The translations under genes were made by a program, and so were the position numbers. A stretch of 64,000 nt of DNA from Pampus argenteus (taxonomy: Eukaryota; Chordata; Actinopteri; Scombriformes; Stromateidae), in NCBI GenBank assembly GCA_036937835.1, contig CM072869.1, forward strand, positions 24,133,001-24,197,000. Reading direction: 5' to 3'. Below the pieces are notes generated by a model. The model did not search any database. It saw only the letters and a list, made by a program, of their open reading frames with translations, and was not told the DNA's origin. Below, one piece after another: positions 11,424 to 23,400 of the stretch. How positions within the stretch are numbered: position 1 is the stretch's first letter; each line of letters starts with the position of its first letter.

Positions 11424-14400
11424 TCAATCAAAACCATGTTTGCCATTAACAAGTAACTGATTTCTAATGATTAGGACCAAAAAACTCACTTCTGAGAGCT
11501 TCCTGCAGCTTTTACTGTAACATTTTAAAAATAGCTTTCTCTCAGCGAGAGAAGGCCAAAACTGACAACTACAGTTTTTCTTAAACAAGGAGCAATATTT
11601 TCAATCAAAACCTTGTTTGCCATCAACAAGTAACTGATTTCTAATGATTAGGACCAAAAAACTCACTTCTGAGAGCTTCCTGCAGCTTTTACTGTAACAT
11701 TTGTAAAAATAGCTTTCTCTCAGGCCAAAACTAACAACTACAGTTTTTCTTAAACAAGGAGCAATATTTTCAATCAAAACCATGTTTGCCATCAACAAGT
11801 AACTGATTTCTAATGATTAGGACCAAAAAACTCACTTCTGAGAGCTTCCTGCAGCTTTTACTGTAACATTTGTAAAAATAGCTTTCTCTCAGGCCAAAAC
11901 TGACAACTACAGTTTTTCTTAAACAAGGAGCAATATTTTCAATCAAAACCATGTTTGCCATCAACAAGTAACTGATTTCTAATGATTAGGACCAAAAAAC
12001 TCACTTCTGAGAGCTTCCTGCAGCTTTTACTGTAACATTTTAAAAATAGCTTTCTCTCAGCGAGAGAAGGCCAAAGCTGACAACTACAGTTTTTCTTAAA
12101 CAAGGAGCAATATTTTCAATCAAAACCATGTTTGCCATCAACAAGTAACTGATTTCTAATGATTAGGACCAAAAAACTCACTTCTGAGAGCTTCCTGCAG
12201 CTTTTACTGTAACATTTTAAAAATAGCTTTCTCTCAGCGAGAGAAGGCCAAAACTGACAACTACAGTTTTTCTTAAACAAGGAGCAATATTTTCAATCAA
12301 AACCATGTTTGCCATCAACAAGTAACTGATTTCTAATGATTAGGACCAAAAAACTCACCTCTGAGAGCTTCCTGCAGCTTTTACTGTAACATTTGTAAAA
12401 ATAGCTTTCTCTCAGGCCAAAACTGACAACTACAGTTTTTCTTAAACAAGGAGCAATATTTTCAATCAAAACCATGTTTGCCATCAACAAGTAACTGATT
12501 TCTAATGATTAGGACCAAAAAACTCACTTCTGAGAGCTTCCTGCAGCTTTTACTGTAACATTTGTAAAAATAGCTTTCTCTCAGGCCAAAACTGACAACT
12601 ACAGTTTTTCTTAAACAAGGAGCAATATTTTCAATCAAAACCATGTTTGCCATCAACAAGTAACTGATTTCTAATGATTAGGACCAAAAAACTCACTTCT
12701 GAGAGCTTCCTGCAGCTTTTACTGTAACATTTTAAAAATAGCTTTCTCTCAGCGAGAGAAGGCCAAAACTGACAACTACAGTTTTTCTTAAACAAGGAGC
12801 AATATTTTCAATCAGAACCATGTTTGCCATCAACAAGTAACTGATTTCTAATGATTAGGACCAAAACTCACTTCTGAGAGCTTCCTGCAGCTTTTACTGT
12901 AACATTTGTAAATATAGCTTTCTCTCAGGCCAAAACTGACAACTACAGTTTTTCTTAAACAAGGAGCAATATTTTCAATCAAAACCATGTTTGCCATCAA
13001 CAAGTAACTGATTTCTAATGATTAGGACCAAAAAACTCACTTCTGAGAGCTTCCTGCAGCTTTTACTGTAACATTTGTAAAAATAGCTTTCTCTCAGGCC
13101 AAAACTGACAACTACAGTTTTTCTTAAACAAGGAGCAATATTTTCAATCAAAACCATGTTTGCCATCAACAAGTAACTGATTTCTAATGATTAGGACCAA
13201 AAAACTCACCTCTGAGAGCTTCCTGCAGCTTTTACTGTAACATTTGTAAAAATAGCTTTCTCTCAGGCCAAAACTGACAACTACAGTTTTTCTTAAACAA
13301 GGAGCAATATTTTCAATCAAAACCATGTTTGCCATCAACAAGTAACTGATTTCTAATGATTAGGACCAAAAAACTCACTTCTGAGAGCTTCCTGCAGCTT
13401 TTACTGTAACATTTTAAAAATAGCTTTCTCTCAGCGAGAGAAGGCCAAAACTGACAACTACAGTTTTTCTTAAACAAGGAGCAATATTTTCAATCAAAAC
13501 CATGTTTGCCATCAACAAGTAACTGCTTTCTAATGATTAGGACCAAAAAACTCACTTCTGAGAGCTTTTACTGTAACATTTGTAAAAATAGCTTTCTCTC
13601 AGGCCAAAACTGACAACTACAGTTTTTCTTAAACAAGGAGCAATATTTTCAATCAAAACCATGTTTGCAATCAACAAGTAACTGCTTTCTAATGATTAGG
13701 ACCAAAAAACTCACTTCTGAGAGCTTTTACTGTAACATTTGTAAAAATAGCTTTCTCTCAGGCCAAAACTGACAACTACAGTTTTTCTTAAACAAGGAGC
13801 AATATTTTCAATCAAAACCATGTTTGCCATCAACAAGTAACTGATTTCTAATGATTAGGACCAAAAAACTCACTTCTGAGAGCTTCCTGCAGCTTTTACT
13901 GTAACATTTGTAAAAATAGCTTTCTCTCAGGCCAAAACTGACAACTACAGTTTTTCTTAAACAAGGAGCAATATTTTCAATCAAAACCATGTTTGCCATC
14001 AACAAGTAACTGATTTCTAATGATTAGGACCAAAAAACTCACTTCTGAGAGCTTCCTGCAGCTTTTACTGTAACATTTGTAAAAAAAATAGCTTTCTCTC
14101 ATGCCAAAACTGACAACTACAGTTTTTCTTAAACAAGGAGCAATATTTTCAATCAAAACCATGTTTGCCATCAACAAGTAACTGATTTCTAATGATTAGG
14201 ACCAAAAAACTCACTTCTGAGAGCTTCCTGCAGCTTTTACTGTAACATTTTAAAAATAGCTTTCTCTCAGCGAGAGAAGGCCAAAACTGACAACTACAGT
14301 TTTTCTTAAACAAGGAGCAATATTTTCAATCAAAACCTTGTTTGCCATCAACAAGTAACTGATTTCTAATGATTAGGACCAAAAAACTCACTTCTGAGAG

Positions 14401-14785
14401 CTTCCTGCAGCTTTTACTGTAACATTTGTAAAAATAGCTTTCTCTCAGGCCAAAACTAACAACTACAGTTTTTCTTAAACAAGGAGCAATATTTACAATC
14501 AAAACCATGTTTGCCATCAACAAGTAACTGATTTCTAATGATTAGGACCAAAAAACTCACTTCTGAGAGCTTCCTGCAGCTTTTACTGTAACATTTTAAA
14601 AATAGCTTTCTCTCAGCGAGAGTAGGCCAAAGCTGACAACTACAGTTTTTCTTAAACAAGGAGCAATATTTTCAATCAAAACCATGTTTGCCATCAACAA
14701 GTAACTGATTTCTAATGATTAGGACCAAAAAACTCACTTCTGAGAGCTTCCTGCAGCTTTTACTGTAACATTTTAAAAATAGCTT

Positions 14786-14855
14786 TCTCTCAGCGAGAGT
14801 AGGCCAAAGCTGACAACTAATCTCTCAGCGAGAGAAGGCCAAAACTGACAACTAC
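14786..14855. repeat. 35-bp local tandem duplication at a domain boundary
   Basis: Bases 14,786-14,820 and 14,821-14,855 are two copies of the stretch from TCTCTCAGCGAGAG through CTGACAACTA, differing at three positions. The first copy breaks off before the expected CAGTTTTTC, so one monomer lacks its remaining ~130 bp here. The scar sits where class D monomers begin to appear, and looks like the product of out-of-register joining. Confidence 0.85.
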
Positions 14856-14934
14856 AGTTTTTCTTAAACAAGGAGCAATATTTTCAATCAAAACCTTGTT
14901 TGCCATCAACAAGTAACTGATTTCTAATGATTAG

Positions 14935-17900
14935 GACCAAAAAATTCACTTCAGAGAGCTTTCTGCAGGTTTTACTGTAACATTTGTAAAAACAGCTTTC
15001 TCTCGGCGAGAGAAGCCCAAAGCTGACAACTATAGTTTTTCTTAAACAAGGAGCAATATTTTCAATCAAAACCATGTTTGCCATCAACAAGTAACTGATT
15101 TCTAATGATTAGGACCAAAAAACTCACTTCTGAGAGCTTCCTGCAGCTTTTACTGTAACATTTTAAAAATAGCTTTCTCTCAGGCCAAAACTGACAACTA
15201 CAGTTTTTCTTAAACAAGGAGCAATATTTTCAATCAAAACCATGTTTGCCATCAACAAGTAACTGATTTCTAATTATTAGGAGCAAAAAACTCACTTCTG
15301 AGAGCTTCCTGCAGCTTTTACTGTAACATTTTAAAAATAGCTTTCTCTCAGCGAGAGAAGGCCAAAACTGACAACTACAGTTTTTATTAAACAAGGAGCA
15401 ATATTTTCAATCAAAACCATGTTTGCCATCAACAAGTAACTGATTTCTAATGATTAGGACCAAAAAACTCACTTCTGAGAGCTTCCTGCAGCTTTTACTG
15501 TAACATTTGTAAAAATAGCTTTCTCTCAGGCCAAAACTGACAACTACAGTTTTTCTTAAACAAGGAGCAATATTTTCAATCAAAACCATGTTTGCCATCA
15601 ACAAGTAACTAATTTCTAATGATTAGGACCAAAAATTCACTTCAGAGAGCTTTCTGCAGGTTTTACTGTAACATTTGTAAAAATAGCTTTCTCTCGGCGA
15701 GAGAAGCCCAAAACTGACAACTATAGTTTTTCTTAAACAAGGAGCAATATTTTCAATCAAAACCATGTTTGCCATCAACAAGTAACTGATTTCTAATGAT
15801 TAGGACCAAAAAACTCACTTCTGAGAGCTTCCTGCAGCTTTTACTGTAACATTTGTAAAAAATAGCTTTCTCTCAGGCCAAAACTGACAACTACAGTTTT
15901 TCTTAAACAAGGAGCAATATTTTCAATCAAAACCATGTTTGCCATCAACAAGTAACACATTTCTAATGATTAGGACCAAAAAATTCACTTCAGAGAGCTT
16001 TCTGCATGTTTTACTGTAACATTTGTAAAAATAGCTTTCTCTCGGCGAGAGAAGCCCAAAAATGACAACTATAGTTGTTCTTAAACAAGGAGCAATATTT
16101 TCAATCAAAACCATGTTTGCCATCAACAAGTAACTAATTTCTAATGATGTGGACCAAAAAATTCACTTCAGAGAGCTTTCTGCAGGTTTTACTGTAACAT
16201 TTGTAAAAACAGCTTTCTCTCGGCGAGAGAAGCCCAAAGCTGACAACTATAGTTTTTCTTAAACAAGGAGCAATATTTTCAATCAAAACCATGTTTGCCA
16301 TCCACAAGTAACTGATTTCTAATGATTAGGAGCAAAAAACTCACTTCTGAGAGCTTCCTGCAGCTTTTACTGTAACATTTGTAAAAATAGCTTTCTCTCG
16401 GCGAGAGAAGCCCAAAACTGACAACTATAGTTTTTCTTAAACAAGGAGCAATATTTTCAATCAAAACCATGTTTGCCATCAACAAGTAACTGATTTCTAA
16501 TGATTAGGACCAAAAAACTCACTTCTGAGAGCTTCCTGCAGCTTTTACTGTAACATTTGTAAAAAATAGCTTTCTCTCAGGCCAAAACTGACAACTACAG
16601 TTTTTCTTAAACAAGGAGCAATATTTTCAATCAAAACCATGTTTGCCATCAACAAGTAACACATTTCTAATGATTAGGACCAAAAAATTCACTTCAGAGA
16701 GCTTTCTGCATGTTTTACTGTAACATTTGTAAAAATAGCTTTCTCTCGGCGAGAGAAGCCCAAAAATGACAACTATAGTTTTTCTTAAACAAGGAGCAAT
16801 ATTTTCAATCAAAACCATGTTTGCCATCAACAAGTAACTAATTTCTAATGATGTGGACCAAAAAATTCACTTCAGAGAGCTTTCTGCAGGTTTTACTGTA
16901 ACATTTGTAAAAACAGCTTTCTCTCGGCGAGAGAAGCCCAAAGCTGACAACTATAGTTTTTCTTAAACAAGGAGCAATATTTTCAATCAAAACCATGTTT
17001 GCCATCAACAAGTAACTGATTTCTAATGATTAGGACCAAAAAACTCACTTCTGAGAGCTTCCTGCAGCTTTTACTGTAACATTTTAAAAATAGCTTTCTC
17101 TCAGGCCAAAACTGACAACTACAGTTTTTCTTAAACAAGGAGCAATATTTTCAATCAAAACCATGTTTGCCATCAACAAGTAACTGATTTCTAATTATTA
17201 GGAGCAAAAAACTCACTTCTGAGAGCTTCCTGCAGCTTTTACTGTAACATTTTAAAAATAGCTTTCTCTCAGCGAGAGAAGGCCAAAACTGACAACTACA
17301 GTTTTTATTAAACAAGGAGCAATATTTTCAATCAAAACCATGTTTGCCATCAACAAGTAACTGATTTCTAATGATTAGGACCAAAAAACTCACTTCTGAG
17401 AGCTTCCTGCAGCTTTTACTGTAACATTTGTAAAAATAGCTTTCTCTCAGGCCAAAACTGACAACTACAGTTTTTCTTAAACAAGGAGCAATATTTTCAA
17501 TCAAAACCATGTTTGCCATCAACAAGTAACTAATTTCTAATGATTAGGACCAAAAATTCACTTCAGAGAGCTTTCTGCAGGTTTTACTGTAACATTTGTA
17601 AAAATAGCTTTCTCTCGGCGAGAGAAGCCCAAAACTGACAACTATAGTTTTTCTTAAACAAGGAGCAATATTTTCAATCAAAACCATGTTTGCCATCAAC
17701 AAGTAACTGATTTCTAATGATTAGGACCAAAAAACTCACTTCTGAGAGCTTCCTGCAGCTTTTACTGTAACATTTGTAAAAAATAGCTTTCTCTCAGGCC
17801 AAAACTGACAACTACAGTTTTTCTTAAACAAGGAGCAATATTTTCAATCAAAACCATGTTTGCCATCAACAAGTAACACATTTCTAATGATTAGGACCAA

Positions 17901-18955
17901 AAAATTCACTTCAGAGAGCTTTCTGCATGTTTTACTGTAACATTTGTAAAAATAGCTTTCTCTCGGCGAGAGAAGCCCAAAAATGACAACTATAGTTGTT
18001 CTTAAACAAGGAGCAATATTTTCAATCAAAACCATGTTTGCCATCAACAAGTAACTAATTTCTAATGATGTGGACCAAAAAATTCACTTCAGAGAGCTTT
18101 CTGCAGGTTTTACTGTAACATTTGTAAAAACAGCTTTCTCTCGGCGAGAGAAGCCCAAAGCTGACAACTATAGTTTTTCTTAAACAAGGAGCAATATTTT
18201 CAATCAAAACCATGTTTGCCATCCACAAGTAACTGATTTCTAATGATTAGGAGCAAAAAACTCACTTCTGAGAGCTTCCTGCAGCTTTTACTGTAACATT
18301 TGTAAAAATAGCTTTCTCTCGGCGAGAGAAGCCCAAAACTGACAACTATAGTTTTTCTTAAACAAGGAGCAATATTTTCAATCAAAACCATGTTTGCCAT
18401 CAACAAGTAACTGATTTCTAATGATTAGGACCAAAAAACTCACTTCTGAGAGCTTCCTGCAGCTTTTACTGTAACATTTGTAAAAAATAGCTTTCTCTCA
18501 GGCCAAAACTGACAACTACAGTTTTTCTTAAACAAGGAGCAATATTTTCAATCAAAACCATGTTTGCCATCAACAAGTAACACATTTCTAATGATTAGGA
18601 CCAAAAAATTCACTTCAGAGAGCTTTCTGCATGTTTTACTGTAACATTTGTAAAAATAGCTTTCTCTCGGCGAGAGAAGCCCAAAAATGACAACTATAGT
18701 TTTTCTTAAACAAGGAGCAATATTTTCAATCAAAACCATGTTTGCCATCAACAAGTAACTAATTTCTAATGATGTGGACCAAAAAATTCACTTCAGAGAG
18801 CTTTCTGCAGGTTTTACTGTAACATTTGTAAAAACAGCTTTCTCTCGGCGAGAGAAGCCCAAAGCTGACAACTATAGTTTTTCTTAAACAAGGAGCAATA
18901 TTTTCAATCAAAACCATGTTTGCCATCAACAAGTAACTGATTTCTAATGATTAGG
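14935..18955 (-). repeat. 1,921-bp eleven-monomer repeat, about two copies
   Basis: Taking monomers from 15,062, lengths are 168, 177, 169, 177, 170, 178, 178, 178, 170, 178, 178, total 1,921. Private markers recur at exactly that offset: CTAATTATTAGGAGC (15,271 and 17,192), CATCCACAAG (about 16,300 and 18,221) and TATAGTTGTTC (about 16,072 and 17,993). Homology starts near 14,935, just after GATTAGG versus GATGTGG, and fades near 18,955 at GGACC versus GGAGC. Confidence 0.9.
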
Positions 18956-19990
18956 AGCAAAAAACTCACTTCTGAGAGCTTCCTGCAGCTTTTACTGTAA
19001 CATTTGTAAAAATAGCTTTCTCTCGGCGAGAGAAGCCCAAAACTGACAACTATAGTTTTTCTTAAACAAGGAGCAATATTTTTTATCAAAACCATGTTTG
19101 CCATCAACAAGTAACTAATTTCTAATGATTAGGACCAAAAAATTCACTTCAGAGAGCTTTCTGCAGGTTTTACTGTAACATTTGTAAAAATAGCTTTCTC
19201 TCGGCGAGAGAAGCCCAAAACTGACAACTATAGTTTTTCTTAAACAAGGAGCAATATTTTCAATCAAAACCATGTTTGCCATCAACAAGTAACACATTTC
19301 TAATGATTAGGACCAAAAAATTCACTTCAGAGAGCTTTCTGCAGGTTTTACTGTAACATTTGTAAAAATAGCTTTCTCTCGGCGAGAGAAGCCCAAAAAT
19401 GACAACTATAGTTTTTCTTAAACAAGGAGCAATATTTTCAATCAAAACCATGTTTGCCATCAACAAGTAACTAATTTCTAATGATGTGGACCAAAAAATT
19501 CACTTCAGAGAGCTTTCTGCAGGTTTTACTGTAACATTTGTGAAAACAGCTTTCTCTCGGGGAGAGAAGCCCAAAGCTGACAACTATAGTTTTTCTTAAA
19601 CAAGGAGCAATATTTTCAATCAAAACCATGTTTGCCATCAACAAGTAACTGATTTCTAATGATTAGGAGCAAAAAACTCACTTCTGAGAGCTTCCTGCAG
19701 CTTTTACTGTAACATTTGTAAAAATAGCTTTCTCTCGGCGAGAGAAGCCCAAAACTGACAACTATAGTTTTTCTTAAACAAGGAGCAATATTTTTTATCA
19801 AAACCATGTTTGCCATCAACAAGTAACTAATTTCTAATGATTAGGACCAAAAAATTCACTTCAGAGAGCTTTCTGCAGGTTTTACTGTAACATTTGTAAA
19901 AATAGCTTTCTCTCGGCGAGAGAAGCCAAAAACTGACAACTATAGTTTTTCTTAAACAAGGAGCAATATTTTCAATCAAAACCATGTTTG
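18530..19990 (-). repeat. 712-bp four-monomer class D repeat, two copies
   Basis: Four 178-bp monomers repeat at 712 bp. The markers ACACATTTC (about 18,581 and 19,293), GATGTGGACC (about 18,772 and 19,484) and TTTTTTATCAAAACC (about 19,082 and 19,794) all recur at that offset. The unit overlaps the end of the 1,921-bp repeat and shares its markers, so it appears to have been cut from it. Confidence 0.85.
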
Positions 19991-20230
19991 CCATCAACAA
20001 GTAACTGATTTCTAATGATTAAGAGCAAAAAACTCACTTCTGAGAGCTTTCTGCAGGTTTTACTGTCACATTTGTAAAAATAGCTTTCTCTCGGCGAGAG
20101 AAGCCCAAAACTGACAACTATAGTTTTTCTTAAACAAGGAGCAATATTTTCAATCAAAACCATGTTTGCCATCAACAAGTAACTGACTTCTAATGATTAG
20201 GACCAAAAAAATTCACTTCAGAGAGCTTTC

Positions 20231-20260
20231 TGCAGGTTTCGCCGAGAGAAAGCTATTTTT
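20231..20260. other. Inversion breakpoint of the satellite array at 20,239
   Basis: Left of 20,239 the array runs in one orientation and right of it in the other. The left monomer stops inside TGCAGGTTT, where TACTG would follow. The right monomer starts inside its palindrome at TCGCCGAGAG, where CTTCTC should precede. The only shared base is one T at 20,239, so this is a 1-bp overlap join with no filler. The two sides join different points of the monomer and carry different substitutions, so the join is not a perfect mirror. Confidence 0.95.
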
Positions 20261-20499
20261 ACAAATGATACAGTAAAAGCTGCAGGAAGCTCTCAGAAGT
20301 GAGTTTTTTGCTCCTAATCATTTGAAATTAGTTTCTTGTTGATGGCAAACATGGTTTTGATTGAAAATATTGCTCCTTGTTTAAGAAAAACTATAGTTGT
20401 CAGTTTTGGGCTTCTCTCGCCGAGAGAAAGCTATTTTTACAAATGTTAGAGTAAAAGCTGCAGGAAGCTCTCAGAAGTTAATTTTTTGGTCCTAATCCT

Positions 20500-23400
20500 T
20501 AGAAATTAGTTTCTTGTTGATGGCAAACATGGTTTTGATTGAAAATATTGGTCCTTGTTTAAGAAAAACTATAGTTGTCAGTTTTGGGCTTCTCTCGCCG
20601 AGAGAAAGCTATTTTTACAAATGTTAGAGTAAAAGCTGCAGGAAGCTCTCAGAAGTAAGTTTTTTTGCTCCTAATCATTAGAAATCAGTTACTTCTTGAT
20701 GGCAAACATGGTTTTGATTGAAAATATTGCTCCTTGTTTAAGAAAAACTATAGTTGTCAGTTTTGGCCTTCTCTCGCCGAGAGAAAGCTATTTTTACAAA
20801 TGTTACAGTAAAAGCTGCAGGAAGCTCTCAGAAGTGAGTTTTTTTGCTCTTAATCATTAGAAATCAGTTACTTGTTGATGGCAAACATGGTTTTGTTTGA
20901 AAATATTGCTCCTTGTTTATGAAAAACTATAGTTGTCAGTTTTGGGCTTCTCTCGCCAAGAGAAAGCTATTTTTACAAATGTTACAGTAAAAGCTGCAGG
21001 AAGCTCTCAGAAGTGAGTTTTTTGCTCCTAATCATTAGAAATCAGTTACTTCTTGATGGCAAACATGGTTTTGATTGAAAATATTGCTCCTTGTTTAAGA
21101 AAAACTATAGTTGTCAGTTTTGGCCTTCTCTCGCCGAGAGAAAGCTATTTTTACAAATGTTACAGTAAAAGCTGCAGGAAGCTCTCAGAAGTGAGTTTTT
21201 TGGTCCTAATCATTAGAAATCAGTTACTTGTTGATGGCAAACATGGTTTTGTTTGAAAATATTGCTCCTTGTTTAAGAAAAACTATAGATGTCAGTTTTG
21301 GGCTTCTCTCGCCGAGAGAAAGCTATTTTTACAAATGTTACAGTAAAAGCTGCAGGAAGCTCTCTGAAGTGAGTTTTTTGGTCCTAATCATTAGAAATCA
21401 GTTACTTGTTGATGGCAAACATGGTTTTGATTGAAAATATTGCTCCTTGTTTAAGAAAAACTATAGTTGTCAGTTTTGGGCTTCTCTCGCCGAGAGAAAG
21501 CTATTTTTACAAATGTTAGAATAAAAGCTGCAGGAAGCTCTCAGAAGTGAGTTATTTGCTCCTAATCATTAGAAATCAGTTACTTGTTGATGGCAAACAT
21601 GGTTTTGATTGAAAATGTTGCTCCTTCTTTAAGAAAAACTATAGTTGTCAGTTTTGGGCTTCTCTCGCCGAGAGAAAGCTATTTTTACAAATGTTACAGT
21701 AAAACCTGCAGAAAGCTCTCTGAAGTGAATTGTTTGGTCCTAATCATTAGAAATTAGTTTCTTGTTGATGGCAAACATGGTTTTGTTTGAAAATATTGCT
21801 CCTTGTTTAAGAAAAACTATAGATGTCAGTTTTGGGCTTCTCTCGCCGAGAGAAAGCTATTTTTACAAATGTTACAGTAAAAGCTGCAGGAAGCTCTCAG
21901 AAGTGAGTTTTTTGCTCTTAATCATTAGAAATCAGTTACTTGTTGATGGCAAACATGGTTTTGTTTGAAAATATTGCTCCTTGTTTAAGAAAAACTATAG
22001 TTGTCAGTTTTGGGCTTCTCTCGCCGAGAGAAAGCTATTTTTACAAATGTTAGAATAAAAGCTGCAGGAAGCTCTCAGAAGTGAGTTATTTGCTCCTAAT
22101 CATTAGAAATCAGTTACTTGTTGATGGCAAACATGGTTTTGATTGAAAATGTTGCTCCTTCTTTAAGAAAAACTATAGTTGTCAGTTTTGGGCTTCTCTC
22201 GCCGAGAGAAAGCTATTTTTACAAATGTTACAGTAAAACCTGCAGAAAGCTCTCTGAAGTGAATTTTTTGGTCCTAATCATTAGAAATTAGTTTCTTGTT
22301 GATGGCAAACATGGTTTTGATTGAAAATATTGGTCCTTGTTTAAGAAAAACTATAGTTGTCAGTTTTGGGCTTCTCTCGCCGAGAGAAAGCTATTTTTAC
22401 AAATGTTAGAGTAAAAGCTGCAGGAAGCTCTCAGAAGTAAGTTTTTTTGCTCCTAATCATTAGAAATCAGTTACTTCTTGATGGCAAACATGGTTTTGAT
22501 TGAAAATATTGCTCCTTGTTTAAGAAAAACTATAGTTGTCAGTTTTGGCCTTCTCTCGCCGAGAGAAAGCTATTTTTACAAATGTTACAGTAAAAGCTGC
22601 AGGAAGCTCTCAGAAGTGAGTTTTTTTGCTCTTAATCATTAGAAATCAGTTACTTGTTGATGGCAAACATGGTTTTGTTTGAAAATATTGCTCCTTGTTT
22701 ATGAAAAACTATAGTTGTCAGTTTTGGGCTTCTCTCGCCAAGAGAAAGCTATTTTTACAAATGTTACAGTAAAAGCTGCAGGAAGCTCTCAGAAGTGAGT
22801 TTTTTGCTCCTAATCATTAGAAATCAGTTACTTCTTGATGGCAAACATGGTTTTGATTGAAAATATTGCTCCTTGTTTAAGAAAAACTATAGTTGTCAGT
22901 TTTGGCCTTCTCTCGCCGAGAGAAAGCTATTTTTACAAATGTTACAGTAAAAGCTGCAGGAAGCTCTCAGAAGTGAGTTTTTTGGTCCTAATCATTAGAA
23001 ATCAGTTACTTGTTGATGGCAAACATGGTTTTGTTTGAAAATATTGCTCCTTGTTTAAGAAAAACTATAGATGTCAGTTTTGGGCTTCTCTCGCCGAGAG
23101 AAAGCTATTTTTACAAATGTTACAGTAAAAGCTGCAGGAAGCTCTCTGAAGTGAGTTTTTTGGTCCTAATCATTAGAAATCAGTTACTTGTTGATGGCAA
23201 ACATGGTTTTGATTGAAAATATTGCTCCTTGTTTAAGAAAAACTATAGTTGTCAGTTTTGGGCTTCTCTCGCCGAGAGAAAGCTATTTTTACAAATGTTA
23301 GAATAAAAGCTGCAGGAAGCTCTCAGAAGTGAGTTATTTGCTCCTAATCATTAGAAATCAGTTACTTGTTGATGGCAAACATGGTTTTGATTGAAAATGT

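Larger units (their letters stand above)
1..14785 (-). repeat. Left-arm domain of A/B/C monomers
   Basis: Monomers here are the reverse complement of those right of 20,239. The domain mixes 169-bp A, 177-bp B and 159-bp C monomers, plus a 167-bp A variant with four rather than six A in CCAAAACTC and TGTAAATATAG downstream. The 159-bp class is seen only in this domain (last copies end near 13,808). D monomers with CTCGGCGAGAG are absent. Several HORs are nested inside and listed separately. Between them (for example 5,120-6,668 and 11,770-14,300) A and B monomers alternate irregularly. Confidence 0.92.
14856..20239 (-). repeat. Left-arm mixed domain with class D monomers
   Basis: Class D monomers (178 bp, CTCGGCGAGAGAAGCCC, CTATAG) appear first at about 15,001 and dominate towards 20,239. 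They alternate with 168-, 169-, 170- and 177-bp forms until about 18,550, after which nearly all are 178 bp. Variants found mainly here include ACACATTTC, GATGTGGACC and CTTTCTGCAGG. Orientation is the same as the rest of the left arm. Confidence 0.88.

Noticed and set aside
20231..20260. Assembly fold-back artefact at the orientation switch
   Set aside because: A fold-back would give matching arms around the join. Here phase and substitutions differ on the two sides. It cannot be excluded fully without reads.
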